This document shows, piece after piece, positions 34,598-43,163 of a stretch of DNA of 64,000 nucleotides. The notes below the pieces were generated by a model. That model was not told where the DNA came from and searched no databases. It worked only from the letters and a program-made list of their open reading frames with translations. This DNA is from JAWVZB01 sp033722375 (GTDB lineage: Bacteria > Actinomycetota > Nitriliruptoria > Nitriliruptorales > Nitriliruptoraceae). The stretch covers positions 1 through 64,000 of the forward strand of contig JAWVZB010000001.1 in assembly GCA_033722375.1 (NCBI GenBank). The letters are read 5' to 3'. The number at the start of each line of letters is the position of its first letter. Positions within the stretch are counted from its first letter, which is position 1. The translations under genes and the position numbers were made by a program.

Positions 34598-35824
34598 GTG
34601 CGACCGAGAACGGCTGTGGGTCTGCTGCTGGCGTGGGCGCTCATACTGGTGGGCTGCTCGTCCGGCAACGGTCAGCCGGACAGCATGGTGCTGAACGTGA
34701 TCATGGCCGACGACTGGGCCAGCACCGAGCCGGTCACGACCGCGATCCGGTCCTTCGAGCAGGACCATCCCGGGGTGCAGGTCCGGATGGAGGGGCTCCC
34801 GTTCGCCCAGATCGCCGATGCCGTCGAGTCCCGGAGGGCAAGCGGCGCGGCCGTTGACGTGGCCCAGTGGCACGCCTTCGCCGCAGCCGCGCTCGGGATC
34901 GCCGAACCTCTCGACGACCTCTGGGACGAGCACCTCGATCGTGCCGACTTCGTCCCCGGCGCCGTCGAGGACGTGGAGTGGGCGGGGCGTCTGTACGGCG
35001 TTCCGCTCGACACCAACGCACTCGTCCTGCTCACCAACGCCGATGCGCTCGAGGGGGCCGGTTTCACCCCCTCGGAGCTGGACTCGGTCGACGTGCTCGC
35101 TGACGCGGTCCGTGCGGCCGCGTCCCGGAACGAATTCGGTCTGGCGTTCTCGAACTCGAGCTGGTCCACCTATGGGTTGATCCGTGCCCACGGGGGTGAG
35201 GTGGTGGAGATCGCCGACGACGGCAGCCCGACCTTCCTGCTGGACAGCCCCGAGGTGATCGAGACCTTCACGTTGATGGAGTCGCTGGTCTCGGACGGCA
35301 GTGCGGCTGGAGCCTCCACCCAGGACGTCTCCACCGATTCGTTCGCGCTGTTCCAATCGGGGTCGTCAGCGATGCACCTGTCGGGAACCTGGGATGTCGC
35401 CGCGATCCTCCAGAGTGACGTTCCGTGGGAGCTCGAGGTCATCTCGCTGCCGACGGTCGAAGGGCGTGACGCTGGGACCGTCATCGGGGGCTCGAGCCTG
35501 TTCATCCCGACGGGTGCGGAGCATCGCGAGCTCGCCTTCGAGTTCATGCGCCGCCTGATCCGGCCCGACATCGGACTGGCGTTGGCGGAGCAGGAGGGAC
35601 GCATCCCGACCCGGACAGACGTGCTCGAGGACCCCTTCTTCGACTCTCCGGTCTACGCAACCGTGCGGGAGGCCCTTCCCACGGCCTCGGCGATGAAGCT
35701 CATCGCCTTCCCCGAGGCGTCGCAGGCGTTCAGTAACGCGATCCAGGACGTGCTGACCGGCGCGGCGGGGGCACGGGAGGCACTCGAAGAGGCCCAACGC
35801 ATCGCGATCGAGGCGGAGGGATGA
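34598..35824 (+). CDS. Extracellular solute-binding lipoprotein (family 1) without a transporter
   Basis: A 408-residue lipoprotein: signal with lipobox LVGC (Cys about 23), then the two-lobed fold of ABC sugar-type solute-binding proteins (VLNVIMADDWASTEPVTTAI, RLYGVPLDTNALVLLTNADAL, FQSGSSAMHLSGTWDVAAI, AFEFMRRLIRP, EGRIPTRTDVL). No permease or ATPase gene is near. GTG 34598 follows a G-rich stretch 7 nt upstream. The gene overlaps a membrane sensor kinase by 4 nt, so the binding protein may present its ligand to the kinase rather than to a transporter. Confidence 0.88.
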   Translation: MRPRTAVGLLLAWALILVGCSSGNGQPDSMVLNVIMADDWASTEPVTTAIRSFEQDHPGVQVRMEGLPFAQIADAVESRRASGAAVDVAQWHAFAAAALGIAEPLDDLWDEHLDRADFVPGAVEDVEWAGRLYGVPLDTNALVLLTNADALEGAGFTPSELDSVDVLADAVRAAASRNEFGLAFSNSSWSTYGLIRAHGGEVVEIADDGSPTFLLDSPEVIETFTLMESLVSDGSAAGASTQDVSTDSFALFQSGSSAMHLSGTWDVAAILQSDVPWELEVISLPTVEGRDAGTVIGGSSLFIPTGAEHRELAFEFMRRLIRPDIGLALAEQEGRIPTRTDVLEDPFFDSPVYATVREALPTASAMKLIAFPEASQAFSNAIQDVLTGAAGAREALEEAQRIAIEAEG

Positions 35825-37692
35825 GCGACGACACGCCGCGTCGATCGGGGGTGTGGGAGCGTCTCTGGCGTGCGGCTGCAACCGTCCAGACCTCGCTGTT
35901 CCCGCGCATCCTCCTGGCGTTCCTCGTGGTCCTGGCGGTCAGCTCCATCGTCACCCTGCTGCTCGAGAACCGGCTCACGCGTGATGCGCTCCGCGAACAG
36001 GCGGCGTCGCTGTTGGCCAACGACCTCGAGGTCGTGGCTGCCCACAACGTGTCGAACCAGACACGTCTCGCAACCCAGATCCGTACGGTGGCGGAGACGC
36101 TGTCGCTCGACCTGGATCGGCCGGGTGCACGGCAGCGCCTGATCGAGGCGATCACCCAGCTCCAGCGGTCAGCCAGCCTCTCGCTCGTGAACGTGTTCGA
36201 CCCGTCGGGGAACCTGGTCGCCCAGACCGGAGAGGAGCTCGCCCCACCCCCACCGCAGGCGTTCGAGGAGCTGCTCGCGAGTGACCTCGAGGGCGTCGTC
36301 CCCACCGTGGACGGGGGCTGGGTGCAGATGGTCGCGACCGCCGTCGGGCGGGGCCCGGAGCCCTACATGCTCGTCGCCGGAGAATGGTTCGGGGACGCCC
36401 GTGCGTTCGAGCTGCGCAACCTGACCGGCATCCAGGGGGTGCTGCTGGTCGTCGACGGCGAGGTCGTGGGCGCGACCTCGATCGGCCTCGAGGCCGGGAC
36501 CCCGCCGGGGGACATCGGCATGATGCGTGAGCCGCAGGAGGTGGCACTCCAGGAGGGGGAGGCGCTCCTGAGCTACCACCCCGTCAGTCGGTCGTCGGCC
36601 GTCTGGGGAGCCGACGCGTCGGTCGGACTGCTTCTGCCGTCCCCACTGGGGCGATTGGACGCGTCGTTGTTCCGCAACCGGCTCGCAATGGTCGTGATCC
36701 TGATCAGCGTGGCCGGCGTTCTGGCGTGGCTGTCCACACGCCTCGTCATCCGCCCGCTCGAACGCCTGGCCGAGACCGCCCAGCAGATCTCTCGCGGCGA
36801 TCTTGCCGCGACGTTCGAACACGAGGACGCCGACGAGATCGGCGTGCTCGCCGATTCCCTCGAGCGGATGCGGCGCACCTTGTTGGCGCAGCTCGAGGTG
36901 ATCGGACGGCAGGCGCAGGCGCTGCAACGGGCGACCGAGCGGGTCGTGACGGTCCAGGACGAAGAGCGACGCCGGCTGTCGCGGGATCTGCATGATGGCC
37001 TCCAGCAGCGCCTCGTGATGCTCCGTCTCGAGCTCGGTCGACTCACATCCCGGACCGACCCCGACGTCCGGCAGTCATTGGACGAGATCGCAGACGAGGT
37101 CGACCGGGTCATCGCCCTGCTGCGCGAGACCGGCCAGGCGATCTTCCCCTCGATCCTGCAGGACCGCGGCCTGAGCGGTGGCCTGCGGAGCCTGTCGGGC
37201 CGGAGCCCCGTTCCGCTGGAGGTGGACACCGATCCTGATCCGTTGCCGCGCTTCGCTCGTGACTTCGAAGCCAACGTCTACTTCATCGTCGCGGAGGCCG
37301 TGACCAACGTGCTCAAGCACGCGGATGCGACCCGGGTGGAGGCCCGGGTGGTGCTCGAGGCAGAGCATCTCGTCTTGGAGGTGACCGACGACGGCACTGG
37401 CTTCGACACGGCTGCGGCGGGCGGGTCCGGTCTGGCGCACATGCATGACCGTGCCCGGGCGCTGCGGGGCGAGCTGGCTGTCACCAGTGGTCCCGACGGG
37501 ACGAGGGTCCGCGGCCGGTTCCCCGTTCGGTCAGTCCCGGCGACGGAGGAAGAACAGCACGGCGGCGACCCGGCGGTTGAGGTCGGACTCGTCCGTGAGC
37601 CCGAGCTTGCGGAAGATGGCGTTGGAGTGCTTCTCGACCGACCGCTCGGTGATGTGGAGCTCCCGGGCGATCGCGGCGTTGCCACGCCCTGA
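35821..37692 (+). CDS. NarL-class membrane sensor histidine kinase (HisKA_3)
   Basis: A 623-residue kinase. Two membrane segments (about 28-50 and 282-304) frame an extracytoplasmic domain of about 230 residues, dCACHE-like by length and by LVNVFDPSGNLVAQTGEEL. HAMP follows (RLVIRPLERLAETAQQIS), then HisKA_3 with H391 (RRLSRDLHDGLQQRLV) and HATPase_c (NVYFIVAEAVTNVLKHA, DDGTGFD, GSGLAHMHDRARAL). The catalytic core ends near residue 570; the last 54 residues lie over the 3' end of the opposing regulator gene. It is coupled (4 nt) to the solute-binding lipoprotein, and its partner is the convergent NarL-type regulator. Confidence 0.9.
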   Translation: MSDDTPRRSGVWERLWRAAATVQTSLFPRILLAFLVVLAVSSIVTLLLENRLTRDALREQAASLLANDLEVVAAHNVSNQTRLATQIRTVAETLSLDLDRPGARQRLIEAITQLQRSASLSLVNVFDPSGNLVAQTGEELAPPPPQAFEELLASDLEGVVPTVDGGWVQMVATAVGRGPEPYMLVAGEWFGDARAFELRNLTGIQGVLLVVDGEVVGATSIGLEAGTPPGDIGMMREPQEVALQEGEALLSYHPVSRSSAVWGADASVGLLLPSPLGRLDASLFRNRLAMVVILISVAGVLAWLSTRLVIRPLERLAETAQQISRGDLAATFEHEDADEIGVLADSLERMRRTLLAQLEVIGRQAQALQRATERVVTVQDEERRRLSRDLHDGLQQRLVMLRLELGRLTSRTDPDVRQSLDEIADEVDRVIALLRETGQAIFPSILQDRGLSGGLRSLSGRSPVPLEVDTDPDPLPRFARDFEANVYFIVAEAVTNVLKHADATRVEARVVLEAEHLVLEVTDDGTGFDTAAAGGSGLAHMHDRARALRGELAVTSGPDGTRVRGRFPVRSVPATEEEQHGGDPAVEVGLVREPELAEDGVGVLLDRPLGDVELPGDRGVATP

Positions 37693-38205
37693 TGCCATCG
37701 CGGCGAGCACCTCGAGCTCGCGAGGAGTCAGTCCGGCGATCTCGCTGGCGGTCCGGCGCCGCTGCGCCTCCATCAGCGCCTCGACGATGGTCGGGTCGAG
37801 GACCGAGCCACCGTTCACCACCTCGGTGATGGCCTGCACGAGCCGGTCGGCGTCCCCCAGCCGCTCCTTGAGCAGGTAGGCCGTGTGCTCGGCGCCGTCA
37901 CCGAGCAGCTCGAGTGCGTACTCAGGATCTGCATGCTGGCTCAGGACCACGATGCCGATCTCCGGATCTTCTTTCCGCAGTCGCTTGGCGAGCTCGATCC
38001 CCTCGGTCGTGAACGTCGGCGGCATGCGGATGTCGAGCAGCACCGCGTCCGGGGAGTGTTCGTTCAGGAGGTCCAGCAACTCGTCCGGGCGGCCGGCAGT
38101 ACCGAGGACCTCGATGCCCGGGGTCTCGTCGATGACCGAGCGGGCGCCCTCGCGCACGAGGTAGTCGTCCTCTGCGATGAGGACCGTGATGGTGTCGGGT
38201 GGCAT
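37531..38205 (-). CDS. NarL/LuxR-type response regulator
   Basis: A 224-residue regulator. The receiver has the acidic pair in LIAEDDYLVREG, phospho-acceptor D58 (VLLDIRMPPTF), VVLSQHA and the Lys in YLLKERLG; the LuxR helix-turn-helix (about 155-215) reads GLTPRELEVLAAMASG, NAAIARELHITERSVEKH and NAIFRKLGL. ATG 38205 has no ribosome site, but TACCCT lies 6 nt upstream, so a leaderless mRNA is likely. Its 3' end overlaps the convergent kinase gene by 162 nt. An 18-bp perfect palindrome lies 56-73 nt upstream of the start, a plausible operator. Confidence 0.9.
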   Translation of the reverse strand: MPPDTITVLIAEDDYLVREGARSVIDETPGIEVLGTAGRPDELLDLLNEHSPDAVLLDIRMPPTFTTEGIELAKRLRKEDPEIGIVVLSQHADPEYALELLGDGAEHTAYLLKERLGDADRLVQAITEVVNGGSVLDPTIVEALMEAQRRRTASEIAGLTPRELEVLAAMASGRGNAAIARELHITERSVEKHSNAIFRKLGLTDESDLNRRVAAVLFFLRRRD

Positions 38206-38211
38206 GCGGGC

Positions 38212-38239
38212 AGGGTAGGCGTGCGGGGCGGACTGGCAG
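38212..38239 (-). promoter_or_regulatory. Promoter of the NarL-type regulator (leaderless)
   Basis: On the minus strand CTGCCA (38234-38239), a 16-nt spacer and TACCCT (38212-38217), then 6 nt to ATG 38205. The arrangement matches TTGCCR-N16-TA elsewhere in the window. Confidence 0.45.
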
Positions 38240-38260
38240 CGGAACACATCGGGAGGATGT

Positions 38261-38278
38261 GGTGGTGCTAGCACCACC
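38261..38278. promoter_or_regulatory. 18-bp perfect palindrome, candidate operator
   Basis: GGTGGTGCTAGCACCACC is its own reverse complement. It lies upstream of the -35 of the regulator gene and about 30-50 nt before a plus-strand candidate small-RNA promoter, so it could control both. Confidence 0.5.
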
Positions 38279-38339
38279 TTGCGAAGAGGCCCGCTCACAC
38301 ACTGTCTCTTGCCGGCCGTTGCTTGTCATACTTGCTCCA

Positions 38340-38476
38340 AGCAAGAGGGCACGGCCCGAACGCCCGAATGTACGACAGAGGGGGAAACCCGGACCCGGTC
38401 GCCAACTCCAGGGGTGGTACGGCGATCGATCCCGTCCGGTCAGAACCCCGGACCTCGAGGTCCGGGGTTCTGCCTT
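38340..38476 (+). ncRNA. Candidate structured small RNA
   Basis: No protein is encoded here. On the plus strand there is a nested helix: CCGGAC (38389-38394) with GTCCGG (38434-38439), and inside it GGTCGCC (38397-38403) with GGCGATC (38421-38427, one G-U pair), capped by a 17-nt loop. A 32-bp perfect palindrome (38441-38472) follows directly and would terminate the RNA. A weak promoter (TTGCCG near 38310, TACTTG near 38329) could start it near 38340. It does not match a riboswitch class I can name. The opposite strand is the 3' flank of the MFS gene, so part of the structure could simply be its terminator. Confidence 0.4.
38441..38472. terminator. 32-bp perfect palindrome, bidirectional terminator
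   Basis: CAGAACCCCGGACCTC (38441-38456) is followed without a gap by its exact reverse complement. It lies 5 nt beyond the stop of the MFS gene (minus strand) and at the end of the candidate small RNA (plus strand). No long T run follows on either strand. Confidence 0.75.
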
Positions 38477-38477
38477 G

Positions 38478-39623
38478 TCATCGGTCCGTCACGAATCGCG
38501 CCATGGCGAGGCCCGTCAGCGCGAACACGGCCGCTGAGGCGAGCGCGTTGGCCGCGACGCCGCCCTGCTCGTACAGCCACGGACCGGCGGCCGCGGCCAC
38601 GATCCGGCCGCCGGACATCGACATCCCGACGAGGGCGAGGAAACGCACCCGGCCGGCCGGTCGGAGCTCCGTACCCAGCGGGATCGCGGCCACGATGGCG
38701 ACCTCGAAGGCGAACAGCGCGAACGCAACGGCGATCACGCCGGCCACGAGCTTGGTCGAGGCCAGCGCCAGTGTGATCAAGGCAGCGACCGCGAGCGCGC
38801 ACCCCACCAGGAACGTCCGCCGCTTCCCGAAGCGGTCGCCGACCGCGAGCGTGACGAACTCGCCGGCGAGCTCGGCCACACCGATCGCGATCACCCACGC
38901 TCCGATCCCGATCACGCTGAAGCCATGGACATCCTCGAGCCACGCCCCGAACACGACGAAGGTCAGCTCGGCGGCGGTCAGCAGCCCGGCCATCAGCGCC
39001 AGGAACGCGAAGGTCTCGCGATCGAGTCGCAGCGGTCCGCGCGCTTGCCCGGTCGCTTCCCGCGCCTCGAGCGACCGCCATGCCTGGCCGGAGAAGATCG
39101 CTGCCAACACCGCGCCGACGACGAACGGGGCGCGCCAGTCCCACGTGGCGATGAGCCAGCCTGCGATCGGGGCGCCGACCAACAGCGCCCCGGCGTAGAC
39201 GAGCTCGAGAACGGCGAGCACCCGGGCACGGCGGTCGTAGCTGGTCAGGTCCGAGAGGTACGCCTGCGCGGTGGCGTCGAAGGCCAGCCGGGCGGCCCCG
39301 AACACGGCGAAGCCGACGAGCGCCACCGCGTAGCCCGCCGGAGCCACCACGAGTAGCGCGCCTGCCGTGAACAGGAGGAGCGCGACCGTCACGAGTCTCC
39401 GGGCGTCACCCCGATGACCGCCCGCAGCCACTGCCAACGGGACCATCAGACCGCCGACCCCGCGGGCAGACAGCAGGAGGCCTGCCTGGGCGAGGGAGAC
39501 GTCGAGGCCCCGGGCGATCGCGGGGAGGAAGGGGAACGCCAGCCGCTCCATCGACACGAGCACGAGGCGCGTGCCCGCGAAGTAGGTCAGGGCGCGGCGT
39601 CGGTGGCGGTCGTCGTGGGTCAT
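38478..39623 (-). CDS. MFS transporter
   Basis: A 381-residue, 12-helix major facilitator protein. The segment SLAQAGLLLSARGVGGLMVPLAV covers helix 2 and VGDRFGKRRTFLVG is the inter-domain loop motif (GDRFGKRR). Length is close to the small drug-efflux type. The minus-strand sequence TAGACC lies 6 nt before ATG 39623, and no ribosome site is present. It is divergent from the fatty-acid-modification operon with a 107-nt gap. Substrate unknown. Confidence 0.85.
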   Translation of the reverse strand: MTHDDRHRRRALTYFAGTRLVLVSMERLAFPFLPAIARGLDVSLAQAGLLLSARGVGGLMVPLAVAAGGHRGDARRLVTVALLLFTAGALLVVAPAGYAVALVGFAVFGAARLAFDATAQAYLSDLTSYDRRARVLAVLELVYAGALLVGAPIAGWLIATWDWRAPFVVGAVLAAIFSGQAWRSLEAREATGQARGPLRLDRETFAFLALMAGLLTAAELTFVVFGAWLEDVHGFSVIGIGAWVIAIGVAELAGEFVTLAVGDRFGKRRTFLVGCALAVAALITLALASTKLVAGVIAVAFALFAFEVAIVAAIPLGTELRPAGRVRFLALVGMSMSGGRIVAAAAGPWLYEQGGVAANALASAAVFALTGLAMARFVTDR

Positions 39624-39730
39624 GGGCGCGGTCTACCACAGGCGACGAACTCTCCTTCGCGACCCAACCGTTCCGCACGTCGCAACGAACCAGGACGGGA
39701 CCGCCCCGCCTCCGACCTGGAGCAGAGCTC

Positions 39731-41029
39731 GTGCGCATCGCCGTCGTCGGTACCGGCATCGCCGGCCTCGTTGCTGCGTGGCTGCTCGACCGCCGTCACG
39801 AGGTGCACGTCTTCGATCAGCGGGAACGGCTCGGCGGCCACACCCACACGATGACGGTGGGCGGTGGGCGTGCGCGGACCTCTACGTCGAACCTCGGTGT
39901 CGACGAGCGGGGCGGCCATGCGGTCGCGGTCGACACCGGCTTCATCGTCTACAACGAGCCCACCTACCCCGGACTGACCCGCTTGTTCGACGAGCTCGGG
40001 GTCGAGACCGAACCGAGTGACATGTCGTGGGCGGTGAGCTGCCGCCGCTGCAACCTCGAGTACGCGGGGAGCCTCCAGGGTGTGACCGCCCAGCCGAGCA
40101 ACCTGGCTGATCCCTCGTACGTGCGGTTCCTGGCCGAGATCAACCGGTTCAACCGGCTCGGCCGGAAGCTGGTCGACGAGGACAGAACGGGGCGGCTCAC
40201 GATCGGGCGGTTCCTCGACCGTGCCGGGTTCGGTCGTGGACTGCGCGACCACTACCTGCTCCCGATGGCCGCCGCGATCTGGTCGACGGGGGCGGGACGG
40301 ATCGAGGACTTCCCCCTCGCGACGTTGTTGCGCTTCTTCCACAACCACGGCCTGCTCGGGGTCACCGGTCACCACCCGTGGCGCACGGTGACGGGCGGGG
40401 CCTCGACCTACATCCCCAAGCTCGTCGAGGGGTTCCGCGAGCGCATCCATCTCGGTGACGGCGTGGTCAGCGTCGACCGGGATCCCCACGGGGTGGATCT
40501 GCGACTCGCGTCCGGGGAGCGACATCGGTTCGACCGCCTGGTCGTCGGGGCGCACGCGGACCAGGCCCTCGGGATGCTGGCTGACCCGACCCGCCGGGAG
40601 AAGGAGCTGCTGGGGGAGTGGGAGTACACCGACAACGATGCGTGGCTGCACACCGACACATCGCTGCTTCCCAAGCGCTCCCGTGCCCGTGCATCATGGA
40701 ACTACCTGGTGAACGACTGCACCGCCCCGGGCGAGCGGGTGAGCTTGAGCTACGACATGAACCGGCTCCAGAACATCGACACGCAGGAGCGGTACGTCGT
40801 CACCCTCAACCCCCCACGCCAGCCGAGCGCGGACCACGTCCTCGCGAGGATGAACTACCGCCATCCCGCCTACACCCCGGAGTCGGTGGCAACCCAGCCC
40901 CACCTCGACGAGCTCAACGGCCGGAACAACACCTTCTATGTCGGCGCGTACCACCGCTACGGCTTCCACGAGGACGGGGTCTGGTCCGCCCAGCGAGCAG
41001 CGGCGCACTTCGGGATCCGCTGGCCATGA
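39731..41029 (+). CDS. FAD-dependent oxidoreductase of the Cfa/DUF1365 operon
   Basis: A 432-residue flavoprotein of the amine-oxidase-like NAD/FAD-binding group: IAVVGTGIAGLVAAWLLDRRHE is the FAD-binding fold, RLGGHTHTM follows, VDTGFIVYNEPTYPGLTRLF and the MSWAVSCRRCNLEY segment are typical of this operon-linked subfamily, and TFYVGAYHRYGFHEDGVWSA ends the FAD domain. It is the first of four genes joined by 4-nt overlaps. Homologues beside Cfa genes are thought to desaturate or otherwise oxidise fatty acyl chains; the exact reaction is not established here. Confidence 0.85.
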   Translation: MRIAVVGTGIAGLVAAWLLDRRHEVHVFDQRERLGGHTHTMTVGGGRARTSTSNLGVDERGGHAVAVDTGFIVYNEPTYPGLTRLFDELGVETEPSDMSWAVSCRRCNLEYAGSLQGVTAQPSNLADPSYVRFLAEINRFNRLGRKLVDEDRTGRLTIGRFLDRAGFGRGLRDHYLLPMAAAIWSTGAGRIEDFPLATLLRFFHNHGLLGVTGHHPWRTVTGGASTYIPKLVEGFRERIHLGDGVVSVDRDPHGVDLRLASGERHRFDRLVVGAHADQALGMLADPTRREKELLGEWEYTDNDAWLHTDTSLLPKRSRARASWNYLVNDCTAPGERVSLSYDMNRLQNIDTQERYVVTLNPPRQPSADHVLARMNYRHPAYTPESVATQPHLDELNGRNNTFYVGAYHRYGFHEDGVWSAQRAAAHFGIRWP

Positions 41030-41877
41030 CCCCGCCATCCACCTCCGAACCCCCGGCCCACTCGCAGCTCCTCGAAGGAACCGTGCGCCACCGGCGCCAC
41101 CAGCCGCGCGAGCACGCGTTCCGCTACGGGCTGTTCCACGCCCTCCTCGACCTCGATGAGCTCGATCGACTGGATCGGGAGATCGTCGGGTTCGGCCACA
41201 ACCGTGCCGCGCCGACCTCCTTCCACGACCGCGACCACCTCGATGACACCGACGAGCCGGTCCGGAACAAGCTGGAGCGCTGGCTCCGACGCCACGGGCG
41301 GTCGCTCCCGGACGGACCCGTCCACCTGTGGACCAGCCTCCGGGTGCTCGGCTACGTGTTCAACCCCGTGAGCTGGTTCTTCTGCTACTCGCGGACCGGG
41401 GAGCTCGAGCTCGTCGTGGCCGAGGTGAACAACACCTTCGGTGAGCGCTACTGCTACTTGCTCGACGATCTGGAGGAACGGGGCGGCACGTGGCAGGCCA
41501 GGCGAACGAAACGGTTCCACGTCTCGCCGTTCCTGCCGGTCGACGGGCTCGACTACACGTTCCGGTTCCGGCCCCCGGCCGGCGACGGGCGGACGGTGGC
41601 AGCGCACATGGATGTCCACGGCGAGGACGGCGAGCTCGTGTTCGACGCCACGCTCGCCGAGCGTCCGGAACCGTTGACCACGGCGAGCCTGTGGCGGGCG
41701 GTCGTCCGCCACCCGCTCGTCACCGTCATGACCATCGCCCGCATCCACTGGCAGGCTGTGAAGCTGTGGTGGAAGCGTGTGCCGTTCTTCCGCAAGCCCG
41801 ACGCACCCGACAACGGGCTCGACGGCGCCCCGCTGCCGTCCGAGAGCCCGAACCGACCACTGGAGAGAGCATCATGA
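41026..41877 (+). CDS. DUF1365 protein
   Basis: A 283-residue DUF1365 protein. Characteristic stretches: GTVRHRRHQPREHAFRYGLF, LRVLGYVFNPVSWFFCY, EVNNTFGERYCYLL and KRFHVSPFLPVDGLDYTFRF. Function is unknown, but the family nearly always travels with an FAD oxidoreductase and a cyclopropane-fatty-acid-synthase homologue, as here. ATG 41026 overlaps the previous stop (ATGA) and its own stop overlaps the next ATG. Confidence 0.88.
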   Translation: MTPPSTSEPPAHSQLLEGTVRHRRHQPREHAFRYGLFHALLDLDELDRLDREIVGFGHNRAAPTSFHDRDHLDDTDEPVRNKLERWLRRHGRSLPDGPVHLWTSLRVLGYVFNPVSWFFCYSRTGELELVVAEVNNTFGERYCYLLDDLEERGGTWQARRTKRFHVSPFLPVDGLDYTFRFRPPAGDGRTVAAHMDVHGEDGELVFDATLAERPEPLTTASLWRAVVRHPLVTVMTIARIHWQAVKLWWKRVPFFRKPDAPDNGLDGAPLPSESPNRPLERAS

Positions 41878-43163
41878 GACGCTCACCGTCTGGACGTGAC
41901 CTGTCCGCCGTCCGCGCCGCGTCCTCCCAGTTCGAGCAGATGACCGTCGGGCGGCTCGATGGGCCGCGGCCCGCCGGCCGCCGCCGCACCTTCGGGGATC
42001 CGACGTCGGAGCTGACAGCTGAGCTCGACGTCGCCGAGTGGGACTTCTTCCACCAGCTGCTCGCGGGCGGCTCGATCGGCGTCGGGGAGTCCTACATGGC
42101 CGGCCAGTGGCGCTCGTCCGACCTGGTCTCGCTCATCCGGATGGTCATCGCCAACCGCGATGCGCTGCGCAGCGTCACCCCGGCGGCCGTCGTGCGGGTG
42201 CTCGACGAGCGCATCCGCCATGCACTCAACGGCAACCGTCACCGCCAGGCACGTCGCAACATCGCCGCCCACTACGACCTCAGCAACGAGCTCTACGAGC
42301 TGTTCCTCGACGAGACGATGACCTACTCGTGTGCTTACTTCGAGGAGCCCACCATGACCCTCGACGAGGCGCAGCGCGCCAAGTACCGCCGCATCGCGGA
42401 GAAGGCGCATCTCCGGGGCGGCGAGCACGTGCTCGAGATCGGCTGCGGGTGGGGAGGGTTCGCCGAGTACGCCGCCACGACCTACGGCTGTCGGGTCACG
42501 GGGATCACGCTCTCGGAGGAGCAAGCGAGCTACGCACGAGCCCGCCTCTCCCGCGCCGGCCTCTCGCAGCTCGTCGACATCCAACTGGTCGACTACCGCG
42601 ACGTCGAGGGCAACTACGACCGGGTCGTGTCGATCGAGATGCTCGAGGCCGTCGGACCCCGCTACCTCGACACCTACTTCCAGCGCGTCGACGAGCTGCT
42701 GGCCCCGGACGGGGTGGCGGTCGTGCAGGTCATCACGATCCCCGAGCAGCGCTACGGCCGCTACAAGCTCCGCCCCGACTTCATCCAGGCCTACATCTTC
42801 CCCGGCGGCCACCTGCCGTCCCTCGAGGCGATGACGGGTGCGATGGGCAACTCGTCCGACCTCTACGTCGACGACGTCGAGAACATCGGCATCCACTACG
42901 CCGAGACCCTGCGACGCTGGCGGGAACGCTTCCTGGGCAACGCGACCCAGGTCCGCCGACTGGGTTTCGACGAGCGGTTCCTGCGGATGTGGGACTTCTA
43001 CCTCGCCTACTGCGAAGGGGCGTTCCTGGCCCGCTACATCAACGATCTCCAGCTCGTGCTCACCCGTCCGATGAACGCGACGCTCGGGACCTCCCCCTAC
43101 GGCGCCGAGCACGCGCTCGCGTCGCAGGCTGGCGAGATCACCCTGGTGGAGGGCGTGGCGTGA
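41874..43163 (+). CDS. Cyclopropane-fatty-acyl-phospholipid synthase family methyltransferase
   Basis: A 429-residue Cfa-family enzyme that would transfer a methyl(ene) from SAM to a double bond of phospholipid acyl chains. Motifs: NIAAHYDLSNELYELFLD, MTYSCAYFEEP, the SAM site VLEIGCGWGGFAEYAA, GITLSEEQ, VDYRDVEGNYDRVVSIEMLEA, and HYAETLRRWRERF with LRMWDFYLAYCEGAF near the end, the typical Cfa C-terminus. It has an N-terminal SCP-like/lipid-binding part (about 30-110). It is third in the coupled operon. Confidence 0.9.
   Translation: MRRSPSGRDLSAVRAASSQFEQMTVGRLDGPRPAGRRRTFGDPTSELTAELDVAEWDFFHQLLAGGSIGVGESYMAGQWRSSDLVSLIRMVIANRDALRSVTPAAVVRVLDERIRHALNGNRHRQARRNIAAHYDLSNELYELFLDETMTYSCAYFEEPTMTLDEAQRAKYRRIAEKAHLRGGEHVLEIGCGWGGFAEYAATTYGCRVTGITLSEEQASYARARLSRAGLSQLVDIQLVDYRDVEGNYDRVVSIEMLEAVGPRYLDTYFQRVDELLAPDGVAVVQVITIPEQRYGRYKLRPDFIQAYIFPGGHLPSLEAMTGAMGNSSDLYVDDVENIGIHYAETLRRWRERFLGNATQVRRLGFDERFLRMWDFYLAYCEGAFLARYINDLQLVLTRPMNATLGTSPYGAEHALASQAGEITLVEGVA

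Noticed and set aside
34517..35356. A 280-residue extension of the FAD oxidoreductase on the minus strand
   Set aside because: It is antisense to the solute-binding gene and lies before the FAD-binding fold, which must be near the N-terminus.
38371..38439. Match of the candidate RNA to a c-di-GMP (GEMM) riboswitch
   Set aside because: A GGGGAAACC stretch recalls GEMM, but the remaining conserved bases and tetraloop receptor are absent and no downstream gene on that strand is controlled.
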